From Megamerina dolium (Eukaryota; Arthropoda; Insecta; Diptera; Megamerinidae): DNA of 64,000 bases. Numbering within the stretch: position 1 is the first letter of the stretch; each line of letters opens with the position of its first letter. Below are positions 22,443 to 33,227 of this stretch, one piece after another. The position numbers and the translations under genes are program-made. The stretch lies in contig OY978525.1 in NCBI GenBank assembly GCA_963854835.1, positions 32,573,253-32,637,252 on the forward strand, in the 5' to 3' direction. The notes beneath the pieces are model-generated. The model did not search any database. It had not been told where the DNA came from and saw nothing but the letters and a program-made list of their open reading frames with translations.

Positions 22443-23074
22443 ATGATTTCAAAATTATTCTACAGTCTTTTGGCTGTCCTCGTCGTTTGCGCTCAAACCG
22501 TTTACGGTATCACCATTATATCCAAAGCTCAGTGGGGTGGTCGTAGTCCAAATGGTCGTACAACATTAGCAAATGATTTAAGCTATGCAATTATCCATCA
22601 TACAGCTGGCAATTATTGTAGCACACAGAGTGCTTGTTCTCAAGAATTGAGGAACATACAAAATTATCATATGAACACTTTGGGCTGGGCTGATATTGGT
22701 TATAATTTTTTAATTGGTGGCGATGGTAAAATTTATGAAGGTCGCGGTTGGAATACGGTTGGTGCTCATGCCACAAGTTGGAATTCCAAAAGTATTGGAA
22801 TCTCTTTTCTGGGCAATTACAACAGTAAGTTTGGAGAATATCAGATTTATTTATTGCCAGTATTTAATTTATTATTATTTACTTACTCTTTTTAGTTAAT
22901 AAACCAACAGCTGCTCAAATTGCTGCTGCTAAAAATTTGTTAGCAGCTGCTGTGAGTCGTGGACAAATTAAATCGAATTATATTCTATATGGTCATCGTC
23001 AGGTGGGTTCTACTGAATGCCCGGGCACTAATTTATGGAATGAGATTAAAAAATGGCCAAATTGGAGAGCATAA
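22443..23074 (+). CDS. Secreted catalytic peptidoglycan recognition protein (PGRP-SC type amidase)
   Basis: Two exons (22443-22824, 22896-23074) with a 71-bp GT-AG intron encode 186 residues, the usual size for short PGRPs. A signal peptide covers about residues 1-22 (hydrophobic LLAVLVVCAQTV). The amidase_2/PGRP fold then runs to the end: ITIISKAQWGGRSP, IIHHTAG, a paired Cys motif CSTQSAC, WADIGYNFLIGGDGKIYEGR and GISFLGNYN in exon 1. Exon 2 carries YGHRQV and TECPG. Zinc ligands His52 (or 53), His161 and Cys169 and catalytic Tyr87 are all present. It should therefore be an N-acetylmuramoyl-L-alanine amidase rather than a non-catalytic receptor. Such enzymes degrade peptidoglycan in the gut and dampen Imd signalling. 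The ATG at 22443 is chosen because it gives a standard signal peptide and a good context (GAAATG). Confidence 0.95.
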
Positions 23075-23767
23075 ATGTGTATAGCGTAGTGTGGAGTATG
23101 TGAAATAGAAATTAATAATTATAAATTAGAAACTAAGAACTTTAGAATTAATTATTATTATTTGAAAGTAATTAGCGAAATTGTAAAGTTAAAATGTAAA
23201 CAGATGTGTAGTTAACTTGGATATTGGGGGGGGCAGTTGAATGAGTCCGTGATAAATGCAAAAGATGTAGCTGATATTGGCAAACCATTTATATCTCATA
23301 TCACTTGGCACTCATAAAAATATGTTGGACATACTTTTATAAGCATCTGTTTATTAGTTTAATTTTGACGAGGTGCAAGTTTTTTATAATTAAAATAGGA
23401 AAAAGTGAATTTCATGTGCTGCGTTGTTCCATTGGCTTACCTCACCGTCAACGCAATAACAATATTGGTTCAATTTCGCTAGGAATTACTGTCGCATCTA
23501 TCTTACTCTCTTGCTCCTTGCCACTCCCTTCTATTTCCAAATATGAAAAATGCATTAGAGGTAAGAAGATATAAGCTCAAGGAAGATGTAATGGCTAAAA
23601 ATTTGTCTTATTTTGAGAAGTTTGATAAATTGCAATATTCAGACGGAAGGCTGAAAAAATATGAAACGTCGTTTGTGAAATTGTATCGAGCTGAAAGGGG
23701 TCTAAATTGAAACGTATAATTTGATTTTTGTTGAATGAATTAATTCTCTGTTCAATTTATGATGGAC
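23075..23767. other. PGRP 3' flank, non-coding
   Basis: The 3' UTR of the PGRP gene is followed by AT-rich sequence. No clear AATAAA follows the stop closely. No other feature was recognised. Confidence 0.5.
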
Positions 23768-23770
23768 TTA

Positions 23771-23972
23771 TGCTGCAACTAGCCACCGACGTAAAAACGT
23801 AGAACGTGTCAGCTGACACGACCTATCTTATGGGAATGTCGTGTTAACGAAAACTCACCACCGTATGACGGTGACGTAGACGTTGCTCGGAGCGGAGAAA
23901 ATCAATGCAATTTTGTATGTTCTTACGTACGGGCGGTACGTACGTACGCTACGTCGGTGGCTAGTTGCAGCA
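23771..23972. mobile_element. 202-bp MITE, PIF/Harbinger-like
   Basis: Perfect 23-bp inverted ends start TGCTGCAACTAGCCACCGAC (23771-23793 and 23950-23972). Both sides carry TTA (23768-23770, 23973-23975), the 3-bp target duplication typical of PIF/Harbinger elements. The interior is GC-rich for this region, has no coding sequence, and includes the 16-bp palindrome CGTGTCAGCTGACACG. Confidence 0.88.
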
Positions 23973-23975
23973 TTA

Positions 23976-24432
23976 TTCGTTTTTACGGTATTGGAACAAA
24001 GGAATGGAGGATTATTAATTTGTATGGATGAAGAATTTTCAATTTCAACACCAATTTCTTTAAGTTTTCTGAAAAAAAGCTTTTAAATCGTTTCAAATGG
24101 GGTTCGAGTTTTTGTTATTCTCAAAAACCACAGAATACCTGTGATCGCCATTTTGCCAGTTGTACCTGTTTTTGGCTCGTTCGCAACGATATGAAAATCC
24201 CAAGCATTGATAACTTTCCTATTACTTTGTCCTTCCACCGGTGTTTTAGTCTTCCTCCTTATTGGCGTTCATTAGTTTCGAATTACAAATGTAAGATCTT
24301 CTTAGCTAGAGAGCACTCTCAATCAAGCCGGTACAGTCACTGGATTTTAAAGGGAAATTTCAATTATTTGTTTATGAAAACTCCTCATATCGATAAGTTT
24401 TCGTAAAAGTATATATCAGATATAAATATATG
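23976..24432. other. Unassigned sequence
   Basis: No feature was recognised between the MITE and the SINE pair. Confidence 0.4.
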
Positions 24433-25066
24433 GGTGCCGCAGTCAGTGTCGGCTACCCTCTCTCTTAGAGGACACACTTAGGCAAGAAAGACCCATTGTG
24501 ATACCATCGAGCTTCACTTCTAATACTGTTGTGCTTGTTAAATTTGGACAGAATTAGAAGGGCCCTACTTATATTAGCCGGTTCCGAATGGCAGAACCCT
24601 TGTGACGTCACTTTAACTTAGTTTTGTCACAAAGTTCTTTTAAGAAGCATTTTCGGCAAATTGTTACTGCCGGAAAAATTCCCAATTACTTGGCGACAGG
24701 TGGGATATTAAATTTTGTTATGCTTCAGCCGGGGATAGAACCCACGACCTACAGGTCAGAAGGCCATTGGTTCGTGTGTATTCAATCAATCCCCGACTGA
24801 GGCACAACATTGATATCGAAAAGATTTTTATTTCGCACGGTACCCACATGTCGGCAAGCAATTTGCAATTCATCCAGCACAAAAAATTTGCTAATTTTCA
24901 ATTTGTTCTTTTTCTAAAAAAGAGCTCTGTGACAAAGCCCTGAAAAAGTGATATGAAGCACGTCCCATCTAATACTGTTCAAAATTTAACACGCACAACA
25001 TTACTGAAAGAGAAACTTGGCCAAAAGGCCTTTCGGGGCCTATAAGTTCCACATAAAATATGTGCA
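24433..25066. mobile_element. Two opposing SINEs, a type B inside a type A
   Basis: A short plus-strand head piece (GGGTGCCGCAGTCAGTG) at 24433-24449 is followed by a minus-strand type B SINE (about 24451-24773; tail near 24451-24520, head near 24720-24770). The remainder of a plus-strand type A SINE then follows (about 24774-25066), with AATCCCCGACTGAGGC, GTCGGCAAGCAATTTG and the tail hairpin AGGCC/GGCCT at 25026-25041. The simplest reading is a type B copy inserted in reverse into the head of a type A copy, with part of that head lost. Confidence 0.78.
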
Positions 25067-25625
25067 TCGATTTACTTAAAAACTTTTCTGAGCGCAATGG
25101 TTAAATTACCAATTTGAAAGCACATTTCGCAATTTCTGGGCCCATCTTTTTAATTAAGCTTTACTTACGACCTAGCCTCTCCAAAAAAATCATTTGCTTT
25201 ACATCGATTCATTCAAGAATAATTTTTGCCTGAGTGTCAATCTACTTAATTTGAAGACGCATGTCTCCTCCAGTTTCTCTAAAGAAAAATTATTTCCTTT
25301 GTCTCGATTCATTTAAAAGATCAATTTTACTCAAAGTTTAGTCTACCAACGTTGATGGGTCATTTCTAAATTTCTAAGGCCAAACTAAAAAAATTGGAAA
25401 ATCGTTTTTCTCCAGTCTCTCGGAAGAATTCATGTGTTTTGCGCCGATTCATTATAAAATATAAATTCAATATAAATTAATATTTTGCGCAAATTTCAAA
25501 TTTACCAACTATTAAAGGCTCTATTTTCACCAAGTTCGTATGAAAAATTGAGTTTGTGCCTCCGTAAAACAAAAATTGGTATAGTTCAATGTTAAAATCA
25601 GTGGAAATTGCATGGTAGTGCTAAA
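25067..25625. repeat. T3 degenerate tandem repeat
   Basis: The motif CGATTCATT (or CGATTTACTT) recurs at about 25070, 25205, 25305 and 25447. Each is followed by a TCAATTTT-like stretch and CTCCAGTCTCT-like phrases, with a period of roughly 100-140 bp. The units are diverged and this may be an older relative of the other arrays. Confidence 0.4.
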
Positions 25626-25786
25626 AAAGCCATTCAGTCCTTACATTTTAATTGTGTGTGGTACTAGAAGGGACCCACTTTCTATGTGGTTTTGTCCCAA
25701 AATTCTATCAGTAGCGTTTTCATGGCAAAATCTTACTACTGTTTATGAGAGTTAATGTTTATATTTCTGCAAAATATACTACTGAG

Positions 25787-28700
25787 GTCTGGTGGTGTTT
25801 TCACAAGGTAAAGTGTCTAATTGCCTCAACCGGGTGGGGTTAGCGCAATCCTTGTTGAACTCATCGCAAGTCAACTCACTGGCTGTCATGTAGTTTGATC
25901 TGAGCGCTATGTGATGATACCTTTATTTGTTAATGAGGGGTAGTCATGTAGCTTGCTCTGCTTACTATGTGATGGCGTCTTCATTATTAATAATGGGGGC
26001 ACTCCATGTGGCGACCACCGGGCAACGTCTTCCTGGCACCCGCTGGGAGGCGGCTGAAGTGAGTGGCGGTCCTCGGTTAGAGGTTATGCGTTGGGTTTGG
26101 GACCCGCCACATAAAAAAACTTGCCCAGTGAATGATATAAAAATGCCTCGGAAACGGACTACCCCCTACTACGGATATGCACCTGGAATGACCGGTCCCT
26201 TTATAGGGAGGGTGCCTCTATTCAGCTGGTTAATGTCCTCGAGAAATACAGAGCTGACATCACCGCTCTCCAGGAAATGCGATGGACGGGACAGGACTGC
26301 TTCAAAAGAGCGTCCTGAGACATCAATTACAATTGCCATGCTGAAAGGCACGAATTAGGATGTGGATTTTTGGTCAGCAAGAGACTACGACATCTTGTCT
26401 CACAGTTCACGCCTGTGAACGAACGGCTGGCCACAATCCGCATCAAGACAAAATTCTTTAACATCAGCCTTATATGTGCCCACGCTCCGACGGATGAGAA
26501 GGACAATGTGACCAAGGAGAGCTTCTTTCAGCGCCTCGCAGAAGCTTACGACCGCTGCCCCCGCCACGATATCAAAATCGTGCTTGGCGACTTTAATGCC
26601 AGGGTGGGCAAGGAATGTACTTTTGGTCCAACTGTCGAAAAATTCAGCCTCCACCAGAACACCTCAGATAACGGAATGAGGCTGATCGACTTCGCCGCAG
26701 CACGAAACATGGTAATTGGTGGTACCAGATTCCAGCATCTCGACATCCACAAAGCGACATGGCTGTCTCCAGATCAAAGAACAAGAAACCAAATTGATCA
26801 TGTGGTGATTGACGGAAGGCATGCTTCCAGTGTGATGGACGTGAAATCGATCCGTGGGGCCAACATCGATTCGGATCACTACCTTGTAGCAGCTAAGGTG
26901 CGCACACGTTTATGTGTCGCAAATAACAAGAGAAGTCCCACACAGAGAAAGCTCGACGTCAGTAAGCTGCGCTCACCAGAGACAGCAGATGCATTTTCCA
27001 CTCGACTATCAGATCTGCTTATGCAGAACACTCCCCCACTTGATGATACATGCGTACGGTGGACACATATATCCCACTCCATGACTACTGCTGCCGAGGA
27101 GGTAATCGGTTATTACCGGCCTCTGAGGAATGAGTGGTATGATCAGGAGTGTCGCGACGCTACAGCAGAGAAAGACGCCGCCTACAGAAGAACCCTGCGT
27201 GCAGGCGCAACGCGAGCTGTTAAGGAGCGGTATAGAGAGAAAAGGAGTGCAGAGACCCGTCTTTTCAGGCGCAAGAAAAGAGAAGAAGAAAGATGCGAGT
27301 GTGAGGAGATAGAGATGTGTACCGACAAGAATTAGACTCGAAAATTCTTCGAAAAGATCAAGCGCCTAAGTGGCGGTTTAAATCCCGGAGCCTCTTCTTG
27401 TCGTGATGGAAATGGGAATCTGGATACAGATGTCCAGAGTGTACTGAGCCTATGGAGGGAACACTTCTCCGCGTTACTAAATCGCGATGTTACGAACAAT
27501 TCCGCCAGTGGAGAAGATTTCCCGATAACCCCGATTACAGATGATGGTGTTGATGTTCCACCACCCGACTATGACGAGGTTGAAACGGAAATTTTAAAGC
27601 TGAAGAACAACAAAGCTGCAGGTACTGATGGTCTGCCTGCCGAGTTGTTTAAGACCGGAGGCGATGAGCTGCTCGCCTGCATGTACCACCTCATAAGCAG
27701 AATATGGTCGGATGAAAGCATGCCTGATGATTGGAGGCTCAGTGTTCTCTGTCCTGTACATAAAAAAGGAGACCCCCCAATTTGGGCCAATTACCGTGGA
27801 ATAAGTCTCCTGAGTATCGCATACAAGGTCCTATCGAGCGTATTGTGCGAAAGATTGAAGCCCATGCTCCACAACCTGATTGGACCTTATCAGTGTGGCT
27901 TCAGACCTGGTAAATCTACCATCGACCAAATTTTCACACTGCGCCAAATCCTGGAGAAGACCCAAGAAGAACAGATCGACACACACCACCTATTTGTTGA
28001 TTATAAAGCCGCTTTCGACAACAATGTCAGAGTTCGGTATTCCTGCAAAGCTCATTCGACTTTGTAGAATGACACTGCATAACTCCCGTTGTGCAGTGAA
28101 AATTGGGAAGGACCTCTCCGCACCGTTTAATACCGAGCGAAGTTTCAGACAAGGTGATTCGTTATCGTGCGACTTCTTCAATCTTATTATGGAGAAAATA
28201 ATACGAGCTGCTGATCTACGACATAATGGCACTATCTTCAACAAAAGTGTCATGCTGTTAGCGTATGCCGACGATATTGACATAATCGGCATGAACACGC
28301 GAGCAGTCAGTGCAGCATTCTCAGAGTTGGAAAGAGAGTCGCGTCGAATGGGTCTTACGGTGAACGAGGGCAATACGAAGTATCTAGTGTCAACAAACAA
28401 AGAGTCCCGGCGTCTTGGACAGCACGTCACTGTTGACAACTATGCTTTTGAAGTAGTAAGGGACTTTGTCTAACTTGGAACCAGCATTAACAGCAGTAAT
28501 GACGTCAGCCTGGAGGTATTACGAAGGATCACTCTTGCAAACAGGTGCTACTTTGGGCTAAGTAAGCAATTGAGAAGTCGAGCTCTCTCTCGAAGAACGA
28601 AAACTACACTCTACAAGTCTCTCATCATGCCTTTCCTAACATATGACGCTGAAGCCTGGACAATTTTCACCTCGGATGAGCGAATGTTTGGAGTTTTTCG

Positions 28701-29059
28701 AGAGAAAAGTCCTACGTAAGATCTTTGGACCTATTTGCGTTGGTGGCGAGTACCGAATAAGGTACAACCATGAGCTGTACGAGCTGTATGCCGATATTGA
28801 CATAGTAAAGTGCATCAAAATCCAGCGGCTGCGCTGGCTAGGTCATGTCGAGCGAATGGAAGAAAACGCTCCAGCTAAGAAGGTGACGACGCAGAAGAGG
28901 AAGACCTCACCTCCGGTGGAAAGACCAAGTACTGGAGAACCTGACGGCGCTTGGAATTTCTAACTGGCGCCAGCTAGCGAAGAACAGAGATGGCTGGCGA
29001 AGCATATTATATTCGGCCTAAATCGATATTCGGTTGTTATGGCCACATGAGTAAGTAAG
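25787..29059 (+). mobile_element. Full-length but decayed RTE-clade LINE
   Basis: A 12-bp target duplication TATAYTACTGAG (25775-25786 and 29060-29071, one mismatch) brackets 3273 bp, the usual length of an RTE element. It has a 5' leader of about 350 bp, one long polyprotein frame now broken, and a short 3' end (GGCCACATGAGTAAGTAAG) of AGTA repeats instead of poly(A). Tandem-repeat 3' ends are typical of RTE. Its GC content is well above the surrounding DNA. Partial copies of the same family lie at about 31681-32390 and 36003-36246. Confidence 0.92.
26143..29021 (+). pseudogene. RTE endonuclease-reverse transcriptase, broken
   Basis: The N-terminal APE endonuclease can be followed from TWNDRSLYREGA (26181) through LQEMRWTG, LGDFNARVG, NQIDHVVIDGR and IDSDHYLV. 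The reverse transcriptase follows: NNKAAGTDGLPAELFKTGG, VHKKGD, NYRGISLLS, YQCGFRPGKST, YKAAFD, RQGDSLS and an intact catalytic LAYADDIDII. The C-terminal part carries RLRWLGHVERM and ends at 29021. Damage includes a frameshift after the ATG at 26143, TGA at 26316, TAG at 27333 and a deletion with frameshift after YKAAFD (about 28020). There is also a TAA at about 28471 in place of a Tyr codon, and later frameshifts near 28680 and 28880. It once encoded both target nicking and reverse transcription; it cannot now. Confidence 0.92.
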
Positions 29060-29071
29060 TATATTACTGAG

Positions 29072-30535
29072 CTCGACAAGACGGGACTTGAATCTGGAAT
29101 TTCATCTTTGTACAGAATATCCATCAATTTTCTACTGATCTACTTATTGTGTGATTATCATAAAATAATACATATACAGCATACTTTTAAATTGATTTAA
29201 GTGCTCTTTTGAAGAATTCAAATTAAAGAATACAAATGTAGCAATTTACACCTACACACTGGGATACTCGTACGAGTACGTGTAGACAGACTGTTTAGTC
29301 ACGCATGCACCCTTATTGTACGTGTTTCAATTTAAATCTTGTACTAAAATAACGATATTTACTGAAGTACATATGTAAATTGATACCTATTTTCGATTGT
29401 CAGACAAATACATTCTAACAATCGTGTATTACTCGTCACACATAACAATGAAATTATAAAAAATCCAATCTGTTTAAATTCATCGAAATTCGAAACACAA
29501 GACAATCCTACAATTATTATTCATCGTTAACCTAGCATTTAAAATTATATGTAGTTTCGTTACAAAGGAAATAAAAAGGAAATTCAAAAAAGGCAATACA
29601 TACTTATACAAAGAAAAAAAAAATAAAATAAAATAAAATCATATAAAATTTAAATAATACTTACTTATGCGTATTTCTTCTTGTTCTTCTTATCCATTGA
29701 AATTAGCCATTTTATACAGGATACAATATCATTCATCCTTTCTTATTTCCATTTTGGTGTGTACATAAACTCGTATATATGGAATATATGAAATGTTTAT
29801 TTTTATTGTAGCCACTCTCGTAATTGTTGTTGCTGTTGTTTTTATTATTGTAACTGTTATATTAACGTCATTTCCATTTACGACAAAAGTGCTTTTGTAT
29901 CATTTTTGTCTTTTGAGTTCAAAAAGTATGCTGTAGTACGTATGTAGTGGCAAGCAGTAACAATAACAGTGACAAGACGAGTAGCAAAAGGAACCAAGGA
30001 GGAAGAATCTATTTGTTTGTGGAGCATAAGAAGAACGTGCAAGTGACTTACGTGATCGGAAATTTAATATGTACAACTTTTACATTCATTCATTCTTTAC
30101 GGGGAGAGAGAGTGAGTGAAAGAGAGAGAGAGAGAGAGAGAGAGAGATACGTCGAGCTATAGGATGAATCGCAAAATGAAAGCAAACCAAATTACAAATG
30201 AAAAACAAATTTTGTCTTCAATAAAATAGCGAAAAATATAAGATAAATTTGAATGAATATGTAATATAAATAATTTATATGTACTCGTACCTATGCAAAA
30301 TAAGAAAAAAAAGAAGAGTAATAATAAAAGAGACAAAGAAAAACTGTGTCTCGCACAAAGGTACGAGTAGTTGGGTAAATGGGGTTAAATGCAAAAGTAC
30401 TATCCTTTTGACTAGAAGAACTAACCCAAAATTCAAAAGATTATTTAAATGGATGGAAATTACACTTAATATTTATATGAAATCAATAAAAAAAAAAGAA
30501 ACGAAGCTTCTGCTTCTTTTGTAAATTTTAATATA
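29072..30535. other. AT-rich non-coding DNA with a GA microsatellite
   Basis: Only AT-rich sequence and an AGAG run at about 30107-30147 are visible; open frames here are compositional. Confidence 0.5.
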
Positions 30536-30536
30536 T

Positions 30537-30800
30537 TAGGTTGGTGCAAAAGTCCGTTTCGTTTGTACTATGAAATAGCAATGAGTCATGTTTTGTTGGT
30601 TAATTGTGGTGGCTGATCCACAAATACTTATCGTGGATTACAGTTAGCGCCATAGTCTAGTCATATTTTAATGATTTCGGTTTAGTGTCTTGACTCGACT
30701 GTTTTAAAAGTATGATTTTGTTTGAGAAAGATTAGAATTTGTTCTTCAAAAGGTTGCCGGCTCTGCGGTAAGTAATACAGCTTTTCGAAAAGGCTAAAAC
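30537..30800 (+). mobile_element. Mariner terminal fragment
   Basis: TTAGGTTGGTGCAAAAGT (30537-30554) is the terminal repeat of irritans/mellifera-group mariners. Non-coding leader-like sequence follows and then grades into T1 repeats. The other end and the transposase are absent. Confidence 0.6.
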
Positions 30801-30809
30801 CTCTTGTCC

Positions 30810-31130
30810 AAGCAGCGAGATCGGATCTCATTAACTTTCGCTCTTCGACATTTTTTTGAACATACGTAGCCCGTATCTCAAATCCTTATAGGAGCTCCCC
30901 TACAAAATTGTTATTTTTATGAATTTCGCTTAATCGGGAATTTACTCCATAATTGCTCAGCAATCGCATCTAGGTAGGTAGGTTGAATGGTTGTCTGTCG
31001 ACGCACCGTTGTGATACCACCGGAAATCGCATCTAGAGCGATTATATATCGTTTCTCACAAATATATTAATGCCCTGTCTCCACTCCTTAGAGGTGCTCC
31101 CTTCTAAAATGAATTTGCTTTACATTTGGA
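30810..31130 (-). repeat. T1 dispersed tandem repeat, minus orientation
   Basis: CTCATTAACTTTCGCTC, GAACATACGTAGCCCGTATC and the section ending ACTCCATAATTGCTCAGCAAT match the reverse of T1 units. The array is interrupted by the small insertion at 30962-31036. Confidence 0.55.
30962..31036 (-). mobile_element. 51-bp insertion of a SINE type B tail with target duplication
   Basis: A perfect 12-bp duplication AATCGCATCTAG (30962-30973 and 31025-31036) brackets 51 bp. In reverse it reads CCGGTGGTATCACAACGGTG and ends AACCTACCTACC. This is the start and end of the type B tail. It appears to be an extreme 5' truncation. Confidence 0.8.
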
Positions 31131-31680
31131 TTTGATATGTCTGAAGTGTTGCTTCAACATTTCAATGGGAAATCTTTTTGTATCTTTTCGATACTGATGA
31201 CTAACCATCCAAATCGAATTCAAATGTGTCATGTGTCAAATGTGGATCAGAAGGGTGTGATGTATTATGAGCTGTAATAACCAGAACCAATGATGAATGC
31301 TACCGATAATAACTCATCGAACTGAAGTGAGCATTGAACCAAAAACGGCCGGAATAGCCATTAAAACCTAAGTAGAAAATTGAGTAGTGAATAGATTCTA
31401 AGTGTTAAAAAGAATGTTAAATAGTCATTAATAATAGCCTCCATAAATGTTGTAAAATGGAAAGCGGTAGGGGTTTGACTACTTCAGAGTTCTGCAAAAT
31501 TTATTAATATTCATTTATATTTCATTATTACAAGGGTTCCAAGAAAATAAGAAAATTTTAAGAAATTGCCACCAAACTGCAGATATTCTCACGATTGCTT
31601 ATCCAAATAAAAAAAAACTTTTTTTCATATATTAGAAATCGGTGTAAAGATTTCATAAAAATTTGCCGCCGTGACAACTG
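31131..31680. other. Unassigned sequence
   Basis: No gene or named repeat was recognised. Confidence 0.4.
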
Positions 31681-32390
31681 ATAATCGACTTAGGCCGACT
31701 TATCGACTTATAAAGCGGCGCCAGTCTTTTCTGTTCTACGCTTGCTGGCGCCAATTGAATATTCCAAGCACCGCTAGGTTACTCAACACTTGGTCCTTCC
31801 AACGGAGGTTTGGTCTTTCTTTTCTTCTCATTCTGCCGTATTAAATACCCTCTTCGCTGGAGCGTCTCTTCCATTCGCTCGACATGACCCAGCCGCTGGT
31901 TTTTGATTCGCTTGACTATGTCAACGTCAGCGTATAGCTCATACAGCTCATAGCTGTACCTTATTCGATACTCGAAATCAACTCAAATATGTCCGAAGAT
32001 CCTGCGCAGAACTTTTCTCTTGAAAACTGTAAGCATCCTCTCAATCGTGGTGGAAATTGTCCAGGCTTTTGCGCCATATGTTAGGACAGGAATAATGAGT
32101 GACTTGTAGAGCGTAATTTTCGATCTTTAAGAGAGGGCTCGACTACTCAATTGCTTACTCAGCCCAAAGTAATACCTTACAGTTGTTGATGCTGGTTCCA
32201 TGATAGATGAAGTCCTTCACAGTCAACAGTGACGTGCTGTCCAAGATGCCGGTTCTCTTTGACACTTTTGTTGAATATAGTGCCATTATGTCGTAAATGT
32301 GCAGCTCATATAATTTTCTCCATAATAAAAGAAGTCACACGATAACGAATCACATCCAAATTCACATCCACGATTTGTTCGAAAAGATGG
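31681..32390 (-). mobile_element. RTE-clade LINE 3' fragment, old copy
   Basis: Read on the minus strand, the sequence parallels the last 700 bp of the element at 25787-29059. It has a section matching the RT C-terminus (YTQKYADV-like, KCIKIQRLRWLGHVERM-like) and the C-terminal GASNW/WRLFCS-like part near 31740. Stops and indels are frequent. It is clearly more diverged than the other two copies. Confidence 0.75.
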
Positions 32391-32853
32391 CAATCCACAG
32401 CCAATACAGCCAAAATACTCAGAATCTTTTGAAGTTTTAAAGTGAAAATATAATTATTTTGTAATGAGATCTATAAACTGTGAATACTCTGTTTCAGTCG
32501 ATCGTTCAAGGGTTGTATTTTTACAAGTGACATTAACTCTACAATAACAGAAAAATGAAAACCAAGTTCTAAATTCAATACAAATGTCCATATAGAGTTT
32601 TTCTTATATGTTTTGTTAGAAGTGGGACAAATTTTTGCATTAAGATAACAGTGCGCAAAAAAAAACACAATATAACCAAATAAATTAAAGAAAATGGGAT
32701 AAAAAGGATTTTCATCTGTTCATGCATTTATATGTATTCTGAAGTACCAATACAACTATACAAATGAAATATCAATTTTAAATGGAAAATATTTGTGTTT
32801 TAAGAATTTCTTATAAATATGAGTTTTGAAATGATAATTTTTTTTATATGTCG
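32391..32853. other. AT-rich non-coding DNA
   Basis: Nothing recognised. Confidence 0.45.
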
Positions 32854-33227
32854 TGGGTGCCGTAGCTCAGTGGTTAGTGTGTTCGCCTTCTGATCTGTAG
32901 GTCGTGGTTCAATCCCCGGCTCATGCATAACAAATTTAATATCGATAAGATTTTCCTTTCGAACGGTACTCACCTGTCGGCAAGCAATTGGCAATTCTTC
33001 CGACAGTAACAACTTGCCATGAAAAAGCTTCTAAAAGAACTCTGTGACAAAGCTCAGAAAAAAGTGATGTCACAAGTGTTCTGCCGTTCGAAACCGGCTA
33101 AAATAAGTAGGTCCCTTCTAATACTGTCCAAAATTTAAGACGCACAACCGTAATGGAAGAGAAGCTCGGCCAATGAGCCCTTTGGGGCTTTAAGTGCCAC
33201 ATATTTATTTATTTTTTTTTTTTTTTT
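32854..33227 (+). mobile_element. tRNA-derived SINE, type A, well preserved
   Basis: A full-length copy: the head TGGGTGCCGTAGCTCAGTGG with A box and B box GGTTCAATCCC, the complete body, and the tail hairpin AGCCC/GGGCT near 33177-33190. It ends CACATATTTATTTA and about 18 T. It is near-identical to 55106-55489, suggesting recent movement. A clear target duplication was not found. Confidence 0.93.

Noticed and set aside
22591..22776. Minus-strand frame inside the PGRP exon
   Set aside because: Shadow of a well supported coding exon.
29947..30162. Open frame ending in Arg-Glu repeats
   Set aside because: Produced by the GA microsatellite at 30107-30147.
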